A stretch of DNA of 54,532 bases from an uncultured Lachnospiraceae bacterium (GCA_902781215.1 CACZIO010000015.1:1-54532); one strand, 5' to 3'; shown: positions 9,401 through 17,217, numbered from the stretch's first letter. The notes: generated by a model from the sequence alone, not told the origin. Numbers and translations: made by a program.

Positions 9401-10230
9401 TTTTCTCTGGTGACAGGCTCTCCGCCCAGGCCGCTGTTCCGCACCCTCTGGCGGTGGGCCTCCAGCGCGCGTTCCGCCCGGCTCTCCGCCATGCGGCCCT
9501 TGGCGCGGCCCGCACCCGTCCGGGTCTTGATCCTGAGTTCCTTCTCCACGGGTTCAAAGAGGGCCTTCTCCTTGCCGCAGGCCGCGATCAGGAATTCCTC
9601 GACATTCTGCAGGCTGCCCTCCTGCATGGAGAGTCCCCGGTAGAGGGTCCGGTCCTCCTCCGAGGTCAGGATCTCCTCCAGACGCTTCTCGTAAAACAGG
9701 GCCGCCGCCCTCTCGAAATCCTCCTCCGCCAGGGCGAGGAAGTCCTCCTTGCTCCGGATCTGCGGCCGCGCCGCATTCTCTGTTTTCTCCGCTGTCTCCC
9801 TGTCCGCGGATCCTCCGCCGCCAGCCGCTGCCGCCCTGCGCCGGGCTGTCCTTCTGCGCTGCAGGGTCCCTTTTTCAGAGATCTCCACTGTATAGGGGAT
9901 CGTGTATTCCCCGTAGGGAGAGATCACACGAAAACAGCCGCGGACCGTCCTGCCCGGCGCGGCGCCGCGGGCGTCAAACTGCCAGCGGATATAGCCTGTC
10001 CCGTCCGCCGCGGGCGCGAACTGCTCGCGAACGCCGTGCATACAGGGTTCGGATGGGTAGACATATCCCCTCGCCGGCTTCCCCGCCCTGTGGCGGACCC
10101 GGATCACACCCTCCCGGCCCGTGCCGCTCTCGGCCTCAAAAGCCAGCCGGTCAGGCTCGAAGACCAGTCCCGCATCCGGCACGTGGAAGGTCTCTCCCTG
10201 CATGTTTTCTTTCGTGTAATAATCTCTCAT
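6463..10230 (-). CDS. Very large DUF5717-like protein, unknown function
   Basis: 1255 residues with no signal peptide or clear membrane helix, so probably cytosolic. Residues 1-120 read as a beta-sandwich, residues about 125-140 are a basic and then Gly-rich linker, and residues about 283-365 form a second beta-rich segment. The bulk from about 370 on is alpha-helical and reads like repeats. It is the first gene of a three-gene operon that ends at 4206, and it starts about 270 nt downstream of a possible extended -10 promoter. The start at 10230 has only a weak GGAAAT site. The layout resembles a scaffold with helical repeats. A role together with the neighbouring Hsp70-fold protein is inferred from gene order alone. 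Confidence 0.7.
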   Translation of the reverse strand: MRDYYTKENMQGETFHVPDAGLVFEPDRLAFEAESGTGREGVIRVRHRAGKPARGYVYPSEPCMHGVREQFAPAADGTGYIRWQFDARGAAPGRTVRGCFRVISPYGEYTIPYTVEISEKGTLQRRRTARRRAAAAGGGGSADRETAEKTENAARPQIRSKEDFLALAEEDFERAAALFYEKRLEEILTSEEDRTLYRGLSMQEGSLQNVEEFLIAACGKEKALFEPVEKELRIKTRTGAGRAKGRMAESRAERALEAHRQRVRNSGLGGEPVTREKKKEEEAVWLTLQIRRTAPCALRPAVRLEGRFLSGSVEPEPVPGSGDLWQARIPVDRAALHAGRNFGRVIVRGPFNETAVPVEVHCPGGGTEVRRRQERELELLQLQLMRLYVDVRLDRQPSAADAQENAGAGGHTEGWFLQADRLIDEISMRSHRDLIPRLYGVHLLILRGQYAEAQRELGRIAVRQAGADAAQNFSTRFTGEQEEAYCYRMYLYARCQEEDTQLRSRVVRFLRGIYRQTGSWRTAWMLLDLAEEYAPGTPARWNFLRHQFENGCSSPLIWTEAWDMIREDPGILLPGSSVQERWARDDFGLHVLWYAARAGALTDRAVEVMIELAEKKKTFSKVLFKALCAAWDEEAPREDLLRAICILLVRGQDLSPQAHKWYDRAMEAGVGLTRLEENWRQSMPADDSRCRLPAGRNAILRTTARRPVRAVLLYDRFREEEKVPLRGGVAFLTVYGDANTVFLEDEDGNRYAQSLPYALDLQEMTEEAQAAAPAAPVALTVRSERGRRADRSVRQEENPYLLAERIGFGNRGDVRLNFTGEEGQEQAAGAGRLLDSGLLTSSARTDLLLSCLEAGAGDEKLQRFFLSKADPAQCTAQERGELYASLADAEAFDQALRWLSVYGSEEIAAPTLARLCLGMSWDGSARAVLISAGWDAFSRGNTSPDLLARLADSFSGLAGELLRLRKGCMDAALPTGDLDDRILRQMLFTGTVLQEHAQILLSTGSRPGEIFLPAVAAYADFAFSGGISMGRRMTELIAGLIADESAGPAAAAAAEGTGTADRRDRIPDICRIACLKELSMRQGDISTRERTAARESLSALLSKGIIFPFYRQFPGYDDRLDLYAEETLVQYHPAAQDDGRGRNIVFHYTTSRRGEAGNYRSRPMKEMYRDFFVSGFLLFYGEQMHYYITDDAAQKHVVQSGIIGQDARILETCSGRFGLINETTRAAALREYDEALSLLTGYYRRSYLENELFRR

Positions 10231-10381
10231 GATTTCCGGAACATCCCTTTTTTATATTGATTTGATGGACGGTCTCCCGATCCGGTCACAGCCGGTCTGA
10301 CTCAGCCTCTCTCCTCCGGCCCTGTAAAAGCCGGCCGCGCCGCCGCGCCGTGCTCCTCAGCCAGCCGGATCAGCCTTTACA

Positions 10382-10432
10382 GTAAAAGAAACAGGTGCCG
10401 CGTCCTCACAGAACCGGGCGCTGTACCTGTCT
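10382..10432 (-). terminator. Hairpin with U-rich tail in the leader of the DUF5717 operon
   Basis: ACAGGT (10391-10396) pairs with ACCTGT (10425-10430) with further GC pairs inside. On the minus strand it is followed by TTCTTTTACT. It lies between the candidate promoter at 10506 and the 10230 start, so it could be the htpG terminator, an attenuator, or both. The stem is short. Confidence 0.4.
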
Positions 10433-10505
10433 CTTTGACTACTGATGTCTGAATGCCATCGTAATACCGTTTATTTACGCACCGTCGAAAAACCCGTCAA
10501 CGGAA

Positions 10506-10514
10506 ATTATAACA
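10506..10514 (-). promoter_or_regulatory. Extended -10 promoter candidate for the DUF5717 operon
   Basis: Minus strand reads TGTTATAAT, an extended -10 with a perfect TATAAT. The -35 position 17 nt upstream (AGACGA) is poor. The surrounding 10231-10707 interval holds no gene. Confidence 0.4.
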
Positions 10515-10594
10515 CATTCCCGTCCTCTTCGTCTCTGCGGCTGTAATTTCCGTACACTGTTTTTACGCGGTCCGGTCCGGCAGAGAGCCGGAGG

Positions 10595-10668
10595 AGAACC
10601 CTTCTCGCCCGTCCCGGATCAGGCCGGTCAAAGAACCCTTCTCACCCGTCCCGGATCAGGCCGGCAGA
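10595..10668. repeat. Two tandem copies of a 37-bp unit downstream of htpG
   Basis: Copies at 10595-10631 and 10632-10668 share AGAACCCTTCTC, then CCCGTCCCGGATCAGGCCGG, with about three differences. They lie just beyond the htpG stop codon (10708). Confidence 0.75.
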
Positions 10669-10707
10669 AATGTCTTTTCACTTACCCGGTGACGGATCTC
10701 CGGAAGC

Positions 10708-12879
10708 TCACTTGTTTTCTCCGGTCAGCAGGAGAAGGATCTCATTGCTGCGGGAGACAAACTTCGCCATCTCGTCTCCGGTCAGGGGCTCGTTCTGCAG
10801 GACGGCCAGGTCGTAGAGCTGCTCACAGATGAGTTTCGTGTTTTTGGCTTCCTCTTCCTCGCCATGGGTCAGGACATACTGGACCAGGGGATGGGCGGCG
10901 TTGAGGATGAGGGTCCGGCCCTCTTTTTCCATTCCGGTGGGGCCAAAGCCCATACCGTTGGCCGCATACATCTTCATCATGTCCGTCATGCGGCGGGTCT
11001 GCTCGTTGACGGTGAGCATGGAGGAGACCGCAGGGTCCTTGAGGGTCTCGAGCTTCACCTCCAGCTTGTCGTCGTCCAGGGCCTTGCGGACGATCTTCGT
11101 GATCTTCTCGCCGTCAGCCTTTGCCTGCTCCTCGTCCTGTGCCTGCTCCTCGTCCGCGCGCAGGGCATCCTGGATGTCCGCGTCGATGCGGGCGAAGTGG
11201 ATCCCCTCGTTTTTAGCCTCCAGCTGGGAGATGAAGGGCTGATCGATGTTGTGGGTCAGGACGAAGGCCTGCATGTTGTTCTCGCGGAACATGCGCACAT
11301 ACTGGCTCTGCTGTTCGGGATCGGTCACATAGTAGATCGTGCGGTCCTTCGGGTCTTCTTTCTCAGAATCTGCGGACTCTTCTTTCGCGGAATCTGTTCC
11401 TGCTGTCTTTTCCGCGTCGCCGCCGGAGACGACCTCAGCCTCGACCCTGTCGCCGTTCTCGTCCACGGCGGTCTCGTCGGACTCGGCGTCCTTCGCGTTG
11501 ATCTCCAGGGCCTCGGGCAGGGTGTGATACTTGCCGTCCAGGTCCTTGAAGAGGATGTAGTCGGTCATCTTCTCGCAGAACTTGTCGTCGCGCAGGCACC
11601 CGTACTTGATGAAGGGACTGATGTCGTCCCAGTACTTGTCGTAGTTTTCCTTGTCGGTCTTGCACATACCGGCCAGCTTCTCCGCGACCTTCCTGGAGAT
11701 ATAGTCGGAGATCTTCTGGGCGAAGCCGTCGTTCTGCAGGGCACTTCTGGAGACGTTCAGCGGCAGGTCGGGGCAGTCGATGACGCCCTTGAGCAGGAGC
11801 AGGAACTCCGGGATGACCTCCTTGATGTTGTCGGCGATGAAGACCTGGCTGTTGTAGAGTTTGATCACGCCCTCAGCGGACTCGTACTCGAGATTCAGGC
11901 GGGGGAAGTAGAGGATGCCCTTGAGGTTGAAGGGATAGTCCATGTTCAGATGGATCCAGAAAAGGGGCTCCTTGTAGTCGTGGAAGACCTTCCTGTAGAA
12001 CTCCTTGTACTCCTCGTCCGTGCAGTCCTTGGGGGTCTTCGCCCAGAGCGGATGGGGATCGTTGCACAGGACAGGGCGGCGGCGGATCTTGAGACGCTTC
12101 TCGGCGGGCTTGTCCTCTTCCGCCTTGTCGGCTTCATCTTCGCCGTCCTTCTTGGCGGGCTCGGGCTTCTTTTCGGGCTCGATCACCTCGAGAACGACAT
12201 CGTCGGGCCTGCGCTCGGACTCATCGATGGTCTCGGTCATCTTGGTCTCGTGCTCGGACAGGTAGATCTCGACCGGCATGAAGGAGCAGTATTTCTCGAT
12301 GACCTCCTGGGCCCGGTAGTAATTGGAGAATTCCACGCAGTCCTCGGACAGGTGCAGGGTGACGGTCGTGCCGATCTCCTTTTTCGTGCCCTCGTCCATG
12401 GCATAGGTGCTGCCGCCGTCGCACTCCCAGTGGACTGCCTTGGCGCCGTCCTGGTAGGACAGGGTGTCGATCTCGACCAGCTCCGCGACCATAAAGGCGC
12501 TGTAGAAGCCCAGGCCGAAATGCCCGATGATCTGGTCGTCGCTGGCCTTGTCCTTGTACTTCTCCATAAAGGCTTCCGCGCCGGAAAAGGCGATGTTGTT
12601 GATATATTCCTTCACCTCGTCCGCGGTCATGCCCAGGCCATTGTCGGTGACCTTGATGGTCTTCTCCTGCGGGTCGACCTCGATGTCGATCCTGGCCTTA
12701 TAACCTTCCGGCAGCTCGTAGTCACCCATCATATCCAGCTTTTTGAGCTTGGTGATGGCGTCACAGCCGTTGGAGATCAGCTCCCTGTAGAAAATATCGT
12801 GGTCGGAATACAGCCACTTCTTGATGATGGGGAACATATTCTCGCTGTTGATCGATAAAGGTCCTCTTTCCATTGCCAT
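10708..12879 (-). CDS. htpG: Hsp90-family chaperone HtpG with acidic insertions
   Basis: 723 residues, against about 620-630 for typical HtpG. ATPase motifs are clear: YRELISNGCDA (about 31-41), DNGLGM (79-84) and GHFGLGFYSAFMV (119-131). The middle domain has NLKGILYFPRL and LPLNVSRSALQ. The extra length lies mainly in two acidic, low-complexity stretches. Residues about 212-265 sit at the junction of the N and middle domains, where eukaryotic Hsp90 has its charged linker. Residues about 463-512 interrupt the middle domain just before TIYYVT. The start has GGAGGTAGACAA upstream. Transcription is probably from 13014-13042 under HrcA control through the CIRCE element. E. coli and Bacillus HtpG lack a linker of this size. 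Confidence 0.96.
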   Translation of the reverse strand: MAMERGPLSINSENMFPIIKKWLYSDHDIFYRELISNGCDAITKLKKLDMMGDYELPEGYKARIDIEVDPQEKTIKVTDNGLGMTADEVKEYINNIAFSGAEAFMEKYKDKASDDQIIGHFGLGFYSAFMVAELVEIDTLSYQDGAKAVHWECDGGSTYAMDEGTKKEIGTTVTLHLSEDCVEFSNYYRAQEVIEKYCSFMPVEIYLSEHETKMTETIDESERRPDDVVLEVIEPEKKPEPAKKDGEDEADKAEEDKPAEKRLKIRRRPVLCNDPHPLWAKTPKDCTDEEYKEFYRKVFHDYKEPLFWIHLNMDYPFNLKGILYFPRLNLEYESAEGVIKLYNSQVFIADNIKEVIPEFLLLLKGVIDCPDLPLNVSRSALQNDGFAQKISDYISRKVAEKLAGMCKTDKENYDKYWDDISPFIKYGCLRDDKFCEKMTDYILFKDLDGKYHTLPEALEINAKDAESDETAVDENGDRVEAEVVSGGDAEKTAGTDSAKEESADSEKEDPKDRTIYYVTDPEQQSQYVRMFRENNMQAFVLTHNIDQPFISQLEAKNEGIHFARIDADIQDALRADEEQAQDEEQAKADGEKITKIVRKALDDDKLEVKLETLKDPAVSSMLTVNEQTRRMTDMMKMYAANGMGFGPTGMEKEGRTLILNAAHPLVQYVLTHGEEEEAKNTKLICEQLYDLAVLQNEPLTGDEMAKFVSRSNEILLLLTGENK

Positions 12880-13013
12880 TTGTCTACCTCCATTCTATCA
12901 AGAGATCGTCCCACGGGGTAAAAACTGCCTGCTGCCGCCTTTGCGGCCGTCCCCTGCGGGATCCCTTTTGCAGATTCTGCTGCAGAATCTTTTCTTTTTT
13001 ATGGACAAAGAAG

Positions 13014-13042
13014 ATTGTAGTCTCCTGCAGGACAAATGTCAA
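13014..13042 (-). promoter_or_regulatory. Promoter of htpG
   Basis: Minus strand: TTGACA (13042-13037), 17-nt spacer, TACAAT (13019-13014), about 135 nt upstream of the htpG start. The CIRCE element abuts the -35 box on its upstream side. Confidence 0.85.
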
Positions 13043-13049
13043 TAAAAAA

Positions 13050-13076
13050 TTAGCACTCAGCATACCTGAGTGCTAA
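13050..13076. promoter_or_regulatory. CIRCE operator (HrcA binding site) upstream of htpG
   Basis: TTAGCACTC (13050-13058), nine bases, then GAGTGCTAA (13068-13076), an exact match to the CIRCE consensus. CIRCE is bound by the repressor HrcA and usually controls groESL and dnaK operons. Here the only nearby gene reading away from it is htpG. Confidence 0.95.
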
Positions 13077-13114
13077 CAAAAGGCTGGGGTTCACGTCCTA
13101 TCGAGGATGGAACT

Positions 13115-13205
13115 TGCGAAAAACGCATTTCAATGCGCTTCCGCGCGCGATTTACGCCGTTCCACGCGGGTTTTTCGCAAAAAGCGCGAAAACTCCTCGA
13201 GTTTT
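13115..13205. repeat. Nested inverted repeats between the YdcF-like gene and htpG
   Basis: TGCGAAAAAC (13115-13124) pairs with GTTTTTCGCA (13170-13179), enclosing CGCATT/AATGCG. A separate hairpin, AAAACTC-CTC-GAGTTTT (13189-13205), is followed on the minus strand by CGCGCTTTTT and could terminate the 13236-17044 operon. The rest of 12880-13235 holds only the htpG promoter and CIRCE. Confidence 0.55.
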
Positions 13206-13235
13206 CAGGTGGGTCTGTACAGATAACACAAAAAC

Positions 13236-14093
13236 TCACAGAAAGATCTGGTACAAAAGCCCGTAGAGCTCACGTACATAGAAGGTGGGCAGCAGCCACC
13301 ATGGGCTGCGGGAGCAGACAAAGCCGGTCCTGATTCCAAGCTTCCCGGCGATCAGGCCTGCCCGGCAGGCGTGAAATTCATTGGTGACGACCGCGATCCC
13401 CCCTTCTGTGGAAATCCCCTTCTCTCTCAGGATCTGAGAGGAAAAGAGGATGTTTTCCCTGGTCGACGTGGACCGATCCTCGCACAGGATCCGGTCCGGT
13501 GAGATGCCGGCCGCAGTCATATACCGGTACATGCACTCCGCCTCGGAGATCAGCTCATTCTCTCCCTTTCCTCCACTGACCACACACACGCCGGCGGGAT
13601 TTTTTCGCAGGTGATCGATCGCCGCGTCCATGCGGCCCCTCAGCATCCGGCTGGGCCGGTCGCCCTTTACTTCACAGCCCAGGACGATGACCGGAGCCCC
13701 GGAGGCCGGGGGGCGGAGTGCCGCCCGGACCATCATGGCCGTGAGGATCAGGGCTGTCAGGGCAATCACCGTCAGAATGGCGGCTGCCCCTGTCAGCAGG
13801 ATCCGCGGCAACGGCCCCTGCCGCCACAGCCTGACACACAGGGAAAAGGCCCGCCGCCGCAGGATCCAGGCTGACAGCAGGCACAGGCAGACGCTAAAGC
13901 CCGTCACATTTCCTATATTGATAATCCTCCCGGTGAAGACCGGGAGGATAAACAGCACGATCCCTGCCGCGCCAGCCAGCGCAGGCAGGTTATGGAACAT
14001 ATTCAGCAAGTTGAACGAACTCCTCTGATGAAAGCAAGGGCAGCAGGGACTTCCCGCCGCGTAAAACTCTTTTTCGTCTGCGCACCGGCTCAT
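13236..14093 (-). CDS. YdcF/DUF218-family membrane protein
   Basis: 285 residues from ATG 14093, which directly follows the TGA of the upstream lipoprotein gene (translational coupling likely). An internal ATG at 14000 is an alternative start. Residues about 30-125 hold several membrane helices. From about 130 comes the DUF218 domain: APVIVLGCEVKGDRPS, MDAAIDHLRKNP, VVSGGKGENELISEAECM, DRILCEDRSTSTRENILFS and VVTNEFHACRA. DUF218 members such as SanA and ElyC act in envelope integrity in E. coli; the reaction is unknown. It is the last gene of the nuclease-folA-lipoprotein operon. Confidence 0.85.
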   Translation of the reverse strand: MSRCADEKEFYAAGSPCCPCFHQRSSFNLLNMFHNLPALAGAAGIVLFILPVFTGRIINIGNVTGFSVCLCLLSAWILRRRAFSLCVRLWRQGPLPRILLTGAAAILTVIALTALILTAMMVRAALRPPASGAPVIVLGCEVKGDRPSRMLRGRMDAAIDHLRKNPAGVCVVSGGKGENELISEAECMYRYMTAAGISPDRILCEDRSTSTRENILFSSQILREKGISTEGGIAVVTNEFHACRAGLIAGKLGIRTGFVCSRSPWWLLPTFYVRELYGLLYQIFL

Positions 14094-14942
14094 TCAGGGA
14101 TTCTGTGCTTCCGCACTCTCAGCCGGCACGGCTGATGCCGGCGCTGCCTGGTCCGCGGGGGTCTCTGCCGCAGGGGCCATCTGGTCCGCGGGGGTCTCGG
14201 CTGCCGGCGCCGTCTGGTCAGCTGTCGTGCCCGTATCAGCCGCGCCCGCCTCCGCGGGTGCCTGCTGCTGTGCCCGGTCCCTCGCATCCAGCATGTCCGC
14301 GCAGCACTGCAGGAAGCCGGGCGCCGCCAGGTCTCCCTCCAGCCTCTCAAGGGTGACCTTCTGCCAGTATCTGGTGTTCAGGTCGCACTGGGTCTTATCA
14401 ATGTAATCGTTGTAGACCGCTTCCGCGGACTCCCCCAGGCTCCGCCAGGTCTTATCCGCGAGCGAATATTCCCGGAACATGCGCTGGAGGTTTTTTTCAT
14501 CCAGGCCCAGGTATTTCTGTTCCGCCGAGGACAGGCCCGCGTAGTAGGTGTGCTCCGCCTCCTCCGCCAGCCGCTCCTCATCCATGGTCAGCATGACATT
14601 GCGGCTGACGCCGATCCTGTTCAGGGCCTTGATCCGGGTGATCTGTGACAGGGCCTGGTCCTTGACGGCCTGCTGCATGGTCCCGCCGGCCTCACTCTCC
14701 CAGATCGCGTTTCCGTACATCGCTTCGCTCTGCTTCTGCAGGTCGAGCATGTAGACCCTGACCTCACCGATCTTACATCCGGTATTGCCAATCCGGAACA
14801 CCTCTCCCCGGCCGAAACCGGTCGTGATGACCAGTGACCTGCCGCAGCCCGACAGAAACAGGATGCACAGCAGAATGCTGAGGATGGAAAGGCAGCCGCG
14901 CCGCAGGGGCAGTTTATGATTCAATGTTCTTCTTCCTCTCAT
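14094..14942 (-). CDS. Lipoprotein with a SurA/PrsA-like N-terminal helical domain, no PPIase domain
   Basis: 282 residues. A basic N-terminus and hydrophobic stretch end in FLSGCG, a lipobox, so the mature protein should be anchored to the membrane. The segment after EVRVYMLDLQKQSEAMYGNAIWE resembles the chaperone domain of SurA/PrsA foldases, but no parvulin domain follows. The C-terminus is Ala/Pro-rich with a repeated ADQTAPAAETP-type unit. The first ATG overlaps folA by 29 nt; a TTG at 14924 with AGAGGAAG upstream is a good alternative. Its place between folA and the YdcF-like gene suggests an envelope role, but no specific function can be assigned. Confidence 0.75.
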   Translation of the reverse strand: MRGRRTLNHKLPLRRGCLSILSILLCILFLSGCGRSLVITTGFGRGEVFRIGNTGCKIGEVRVYMLDLQKQSEAMYGNAIWESEAGGTMQQAVKDQALSQITRIKALNRIGVSRNVMLTMDEERLAEEAEHTYYAGLSSAEQKYLGLDEKNLQRMFREYSLADKTWRSLGESAEAVYNDYIDKTQCDLNTRYWQKVTLERLEGDLAAPGFLQCCADMLDARDRAQQQAPAEAGAADTGTTADQTAPAAETPADQMAPAAETPADQAAPASAVPAESAEAQNP

Positions 14943-15417
14943 ATTTTACAAACTGATAAGCAAGATCAAAATAGGTCTGCTCATCGCTGTCCGCCGTGAT
15001 CTCCCACTCCGGATCCTCATCGAGATTGGGAAACCAGGCGTCCGCTTCATATTCATAGTCGATCTTCGTGATGTGGGCCGTATCGCAGTAGGGCAGGAGC
15101 TGCCGGTAGACACTCGCGCCGCCGATGATATAGATATCCCCGGACGGATATGCCCTGCAGGTCTCCAGCAGTTCGTCGATGCTGTGGACGACCTGCGCGT
15201 GCCGGACCACCAGGTCCGGATTGGCGGACAGAATGATGTTGACCCGCCTGTCCAGGGGCTGCGCCAGCGGGAAGGTCTCCAGGGTCTTGCGCCCGTATAC
15301 AACGACCTTGTCCAGGGTCTCCTGGCGGAACATCTTGTGGTCATTGGGAATGCGGACCAGAAGCTGTCCCTTGTTTCCGATCGCCCAGTTGCGGTCTACT
15401 GCTGCAATGAGATTCAT
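14914..15417 (-). CDS. folA: Dihydrofolate reductase
   Basis: 167 residues, normal length. It reduces dihydrofolate to tetrahydrofolate with NADPH. Visible landmarks are AAVDRNWAIGNKGQLL at the N-terminus, IPNDHKMFRQETL with the catalytic Asp in the PND position, VVYGRKTLETF and DIYIIGGASVYRQLLP. The Trp that usually sits in the LPW motif is replaced (LLVRIP). GGAGTAAACAT precedes the start. It lies 25 bp after the beta-CASP nuclease gene and overlaps the lipoprotein gene. Thymidylate synthase is not in view. Confidence 0.95.
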   Translation of the reverse strand: MNLIAAVDRNWAIGNKGQLLVRIPNDHKMFRQETLDKVVVYGRKTLETFPLAQPLDRRVNIILSANPDLVVRHAQVVHSIDELLETCRAYPSGDIYIIGGASVYRQLLPYCDTAHITKIDYEYEADAWFPNLDEDPEWEITADSDEQTYFDLAYQFVKYERKKNIES

Positions 15418-15442
15418 ATGTTTACTCCTCGGGAATCCCGCC

Positions 15443-17044
15443 TTATGTGCGGTATTTTTCCATCAGTTTCTCAAGCTCCTTCGAGAACTTGTCGAGATCC
15501 TTGTTGGGAAGGCCGGTGCTCTCCTCCACCAGCTCCTGCAGACGCTTTGTCGTCAGTTTGAGCCTGGTATAGGAATCGGAGACGGTCCTGCCCTTTGTGC
15601 TCCTGGCGAGCGGCACGCCCTTCGTGATCTCGATGAATTTGCCGGTCGCCAGGTCAAACCGCGTCCCGCTGTAGGGGGCCATGGCGGAGTAGCCCTTGTC
15701 TCCCAGCAGCATGGCAAAGCCGGTGGCCACTTCGTCGTCTCCATGGACGACGAAGACCTGGCGGGGCTTCCTTGTAAAGCCGCCCAGCCAGTCCAGCAGG
15801 CCGTCCCGGTCCGCGTGGCCGGACAGGCTCTTGAGACTCTCGATCCTGGCCTGGACCGCCACGGATTCACCGAAGATCTTGATCTCCTCCGCGCCGTCCA
15901 GGATCCGGCGCCCGGGAGAACCGACCGCCTGATAGCCGACGAAGAGGACCGTGCACTCGGGCCGCCAGAGGTTGTGCTTGAGGTGGTGCTTGATCCGCCC
16001 CGCGTCGCACATGCCGGAGGCGCTGATGATGACCTTGGGATCGTAGTCCTCCAGGATCATCTTGGACTCCTCGGTCGAGATCGTGAGCTTGAGTCCCGGG
16101 AAGGTGATGGGATTGACGCCGTCCCTGAGCAGGGCCAGGGCCTCCTCATCATAGCAGGTCTGCTCATTGGCCAGGAAGATCTCCGTCGCGTCGACCGCCA
16201 GGGGGCTGTCGACATAGACAGGGAAGTTTTTGTACTCCGGGATCAGGTTGTGCTGCTTGATCTGGCGCAGGTAATAGAGGATGACCTGGGTCCTGCCCAC
16301 TGCGAAGGACGGGATCACCACGTTGCCGCCCCGGGCGAAGGTATCGCGCAGGATCTGGGCCAGCTCCTCCACCGGCGGCGCCCAGTCGCCCTCGTGCAGG
16401 CGGTCGCCGTAGGTCGATTCCATGACGACATAGTCCGCCTCATCCGTATAGGCCGGATCCTTGAGCAGGGGCTGGTCCTTGTTGCCGATGTCGCCGGAAA
16501 AGACGATCTTTTTCTCCGTCCGGCCCTCGGTCAGCCACAGCTCCACGCTGGCGGATCCCAGCAGGTGGCCGATGTCCGTAAAGCGGAAGCGGACGCCCTC
16601 ACAGAGGGTATAGACCTTGCCGTAGGAATAGGGGGCGATGAGACGGATCAGGTTCATCGCGTCCTCCATCGAATAGACGGGCTCGAAGGGTTCGATCCCG
16701 ACACCCCGCTTCTCCTTTTTGTTTCTCCACTCGGCCTCCATGGTCTGGATGTGGGCGGAATCGCGCAGCATGATGTCGCACAGGCTGGCCGTCGCCTCCG
16801 TCGCGACCACCTGGCCGCGGAAGCCGTCCTTATAGAGTTTGGGCAGCATGCCCGTGTGGTCGATGTGGGCATGTGTCACGATGACGAAATCGATCTTGTC
16901 CGCGGACACAGGGAGCGGGGAATTCTCAAATTTGTTTCCTCCCTGCCGCATGCCGCAGTCGATCAGGATATTCTTGTTTCCAACCTGCAGATAATGACAG
17001 CTCCCCGTCACTTCATGGTCGGCGCCGATAAATTTCAGTTCCAT
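15443..17044 (-). CDS. MBL-fold beta-CASP RNA-processing nuclease
   Basis: 533 residues. The zinc motif THAHIDHTG is near residue 58, followed by FSGDIGN, VMESTYGD, the beta-CASP segments around FPVYVDSPLAV and SASGMCDAGRIKHHL, and the closing LSGHADRDGLLDW. This is the CPSF/RNase J-related class, close to bacterial TTHA0252-type RNA nucleases. The start is the second ATG of an ATGATG pair, with GGGAGG placed correctly; the first is too close. It is the first gene of a four-gene operon with folA. The substrate cannot be told from sequence. Confidence 0.92.
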   Translation of the reverse strand: MELKFIGADHEVTGSCHYLQVGNKNILIDCGMRQGGNKFENSPLPVSADKIDFVIVTHAHIDHTGMLPKLYKDGFRGQVVATEATASLCDIMLRDSAHIQTMEAEWRNKKEKRGVGIEPFEPVYSMEDAMNLIRLIAPYSYGKVYTLCEGVRFRFTDIGHLLGSASVELWLTEGRTEKKIVFSGDIGNKDQPLLKDPAYTDEADYVVMESTYGDRLHEGDWAPPVEELAQILRDTFARGGNVVIPSFAVGRTQVILYYLRQIKQHNLIPEYKNFPVYVDSPLAVDATEIFLANEQTCYDEEALALLRDGVNPITFPGLKLTISTEESKMILEDYDPKVIISASGMCDAGRIKHHLKHNLWRPECTVLFVGYQAVGSPGRRILDGAEEIKIFGESVAVQARIESLKSLSGHADRDGLLDWLGGFTRKPRQVFVVHGDDEVATGFAMLLGDKGYSAMAPYSGTRFDLATGKFIEITKGVPLARSTKGRTVSDSYTRLKLTTKRLQELVEESTGLPNKDLDKFSKELEKLMEKYRT

Positions 17045-17217
17045 CATTCCCTCCCGTCACGGTCCGGATCCCCGGCCCTCCGATCATCGTCGAAACTGAA
17101 CCTTAAAAAGGTTGAAAACTCTTGTTGATACTAGATTTTTCACTCCGGTGCTTGTGCCGCGGGCCCAGGCACCTGCGATCGCATCGGACTGTCCCCGCGG
17201 GCTGGCCGCAGCGGCTC

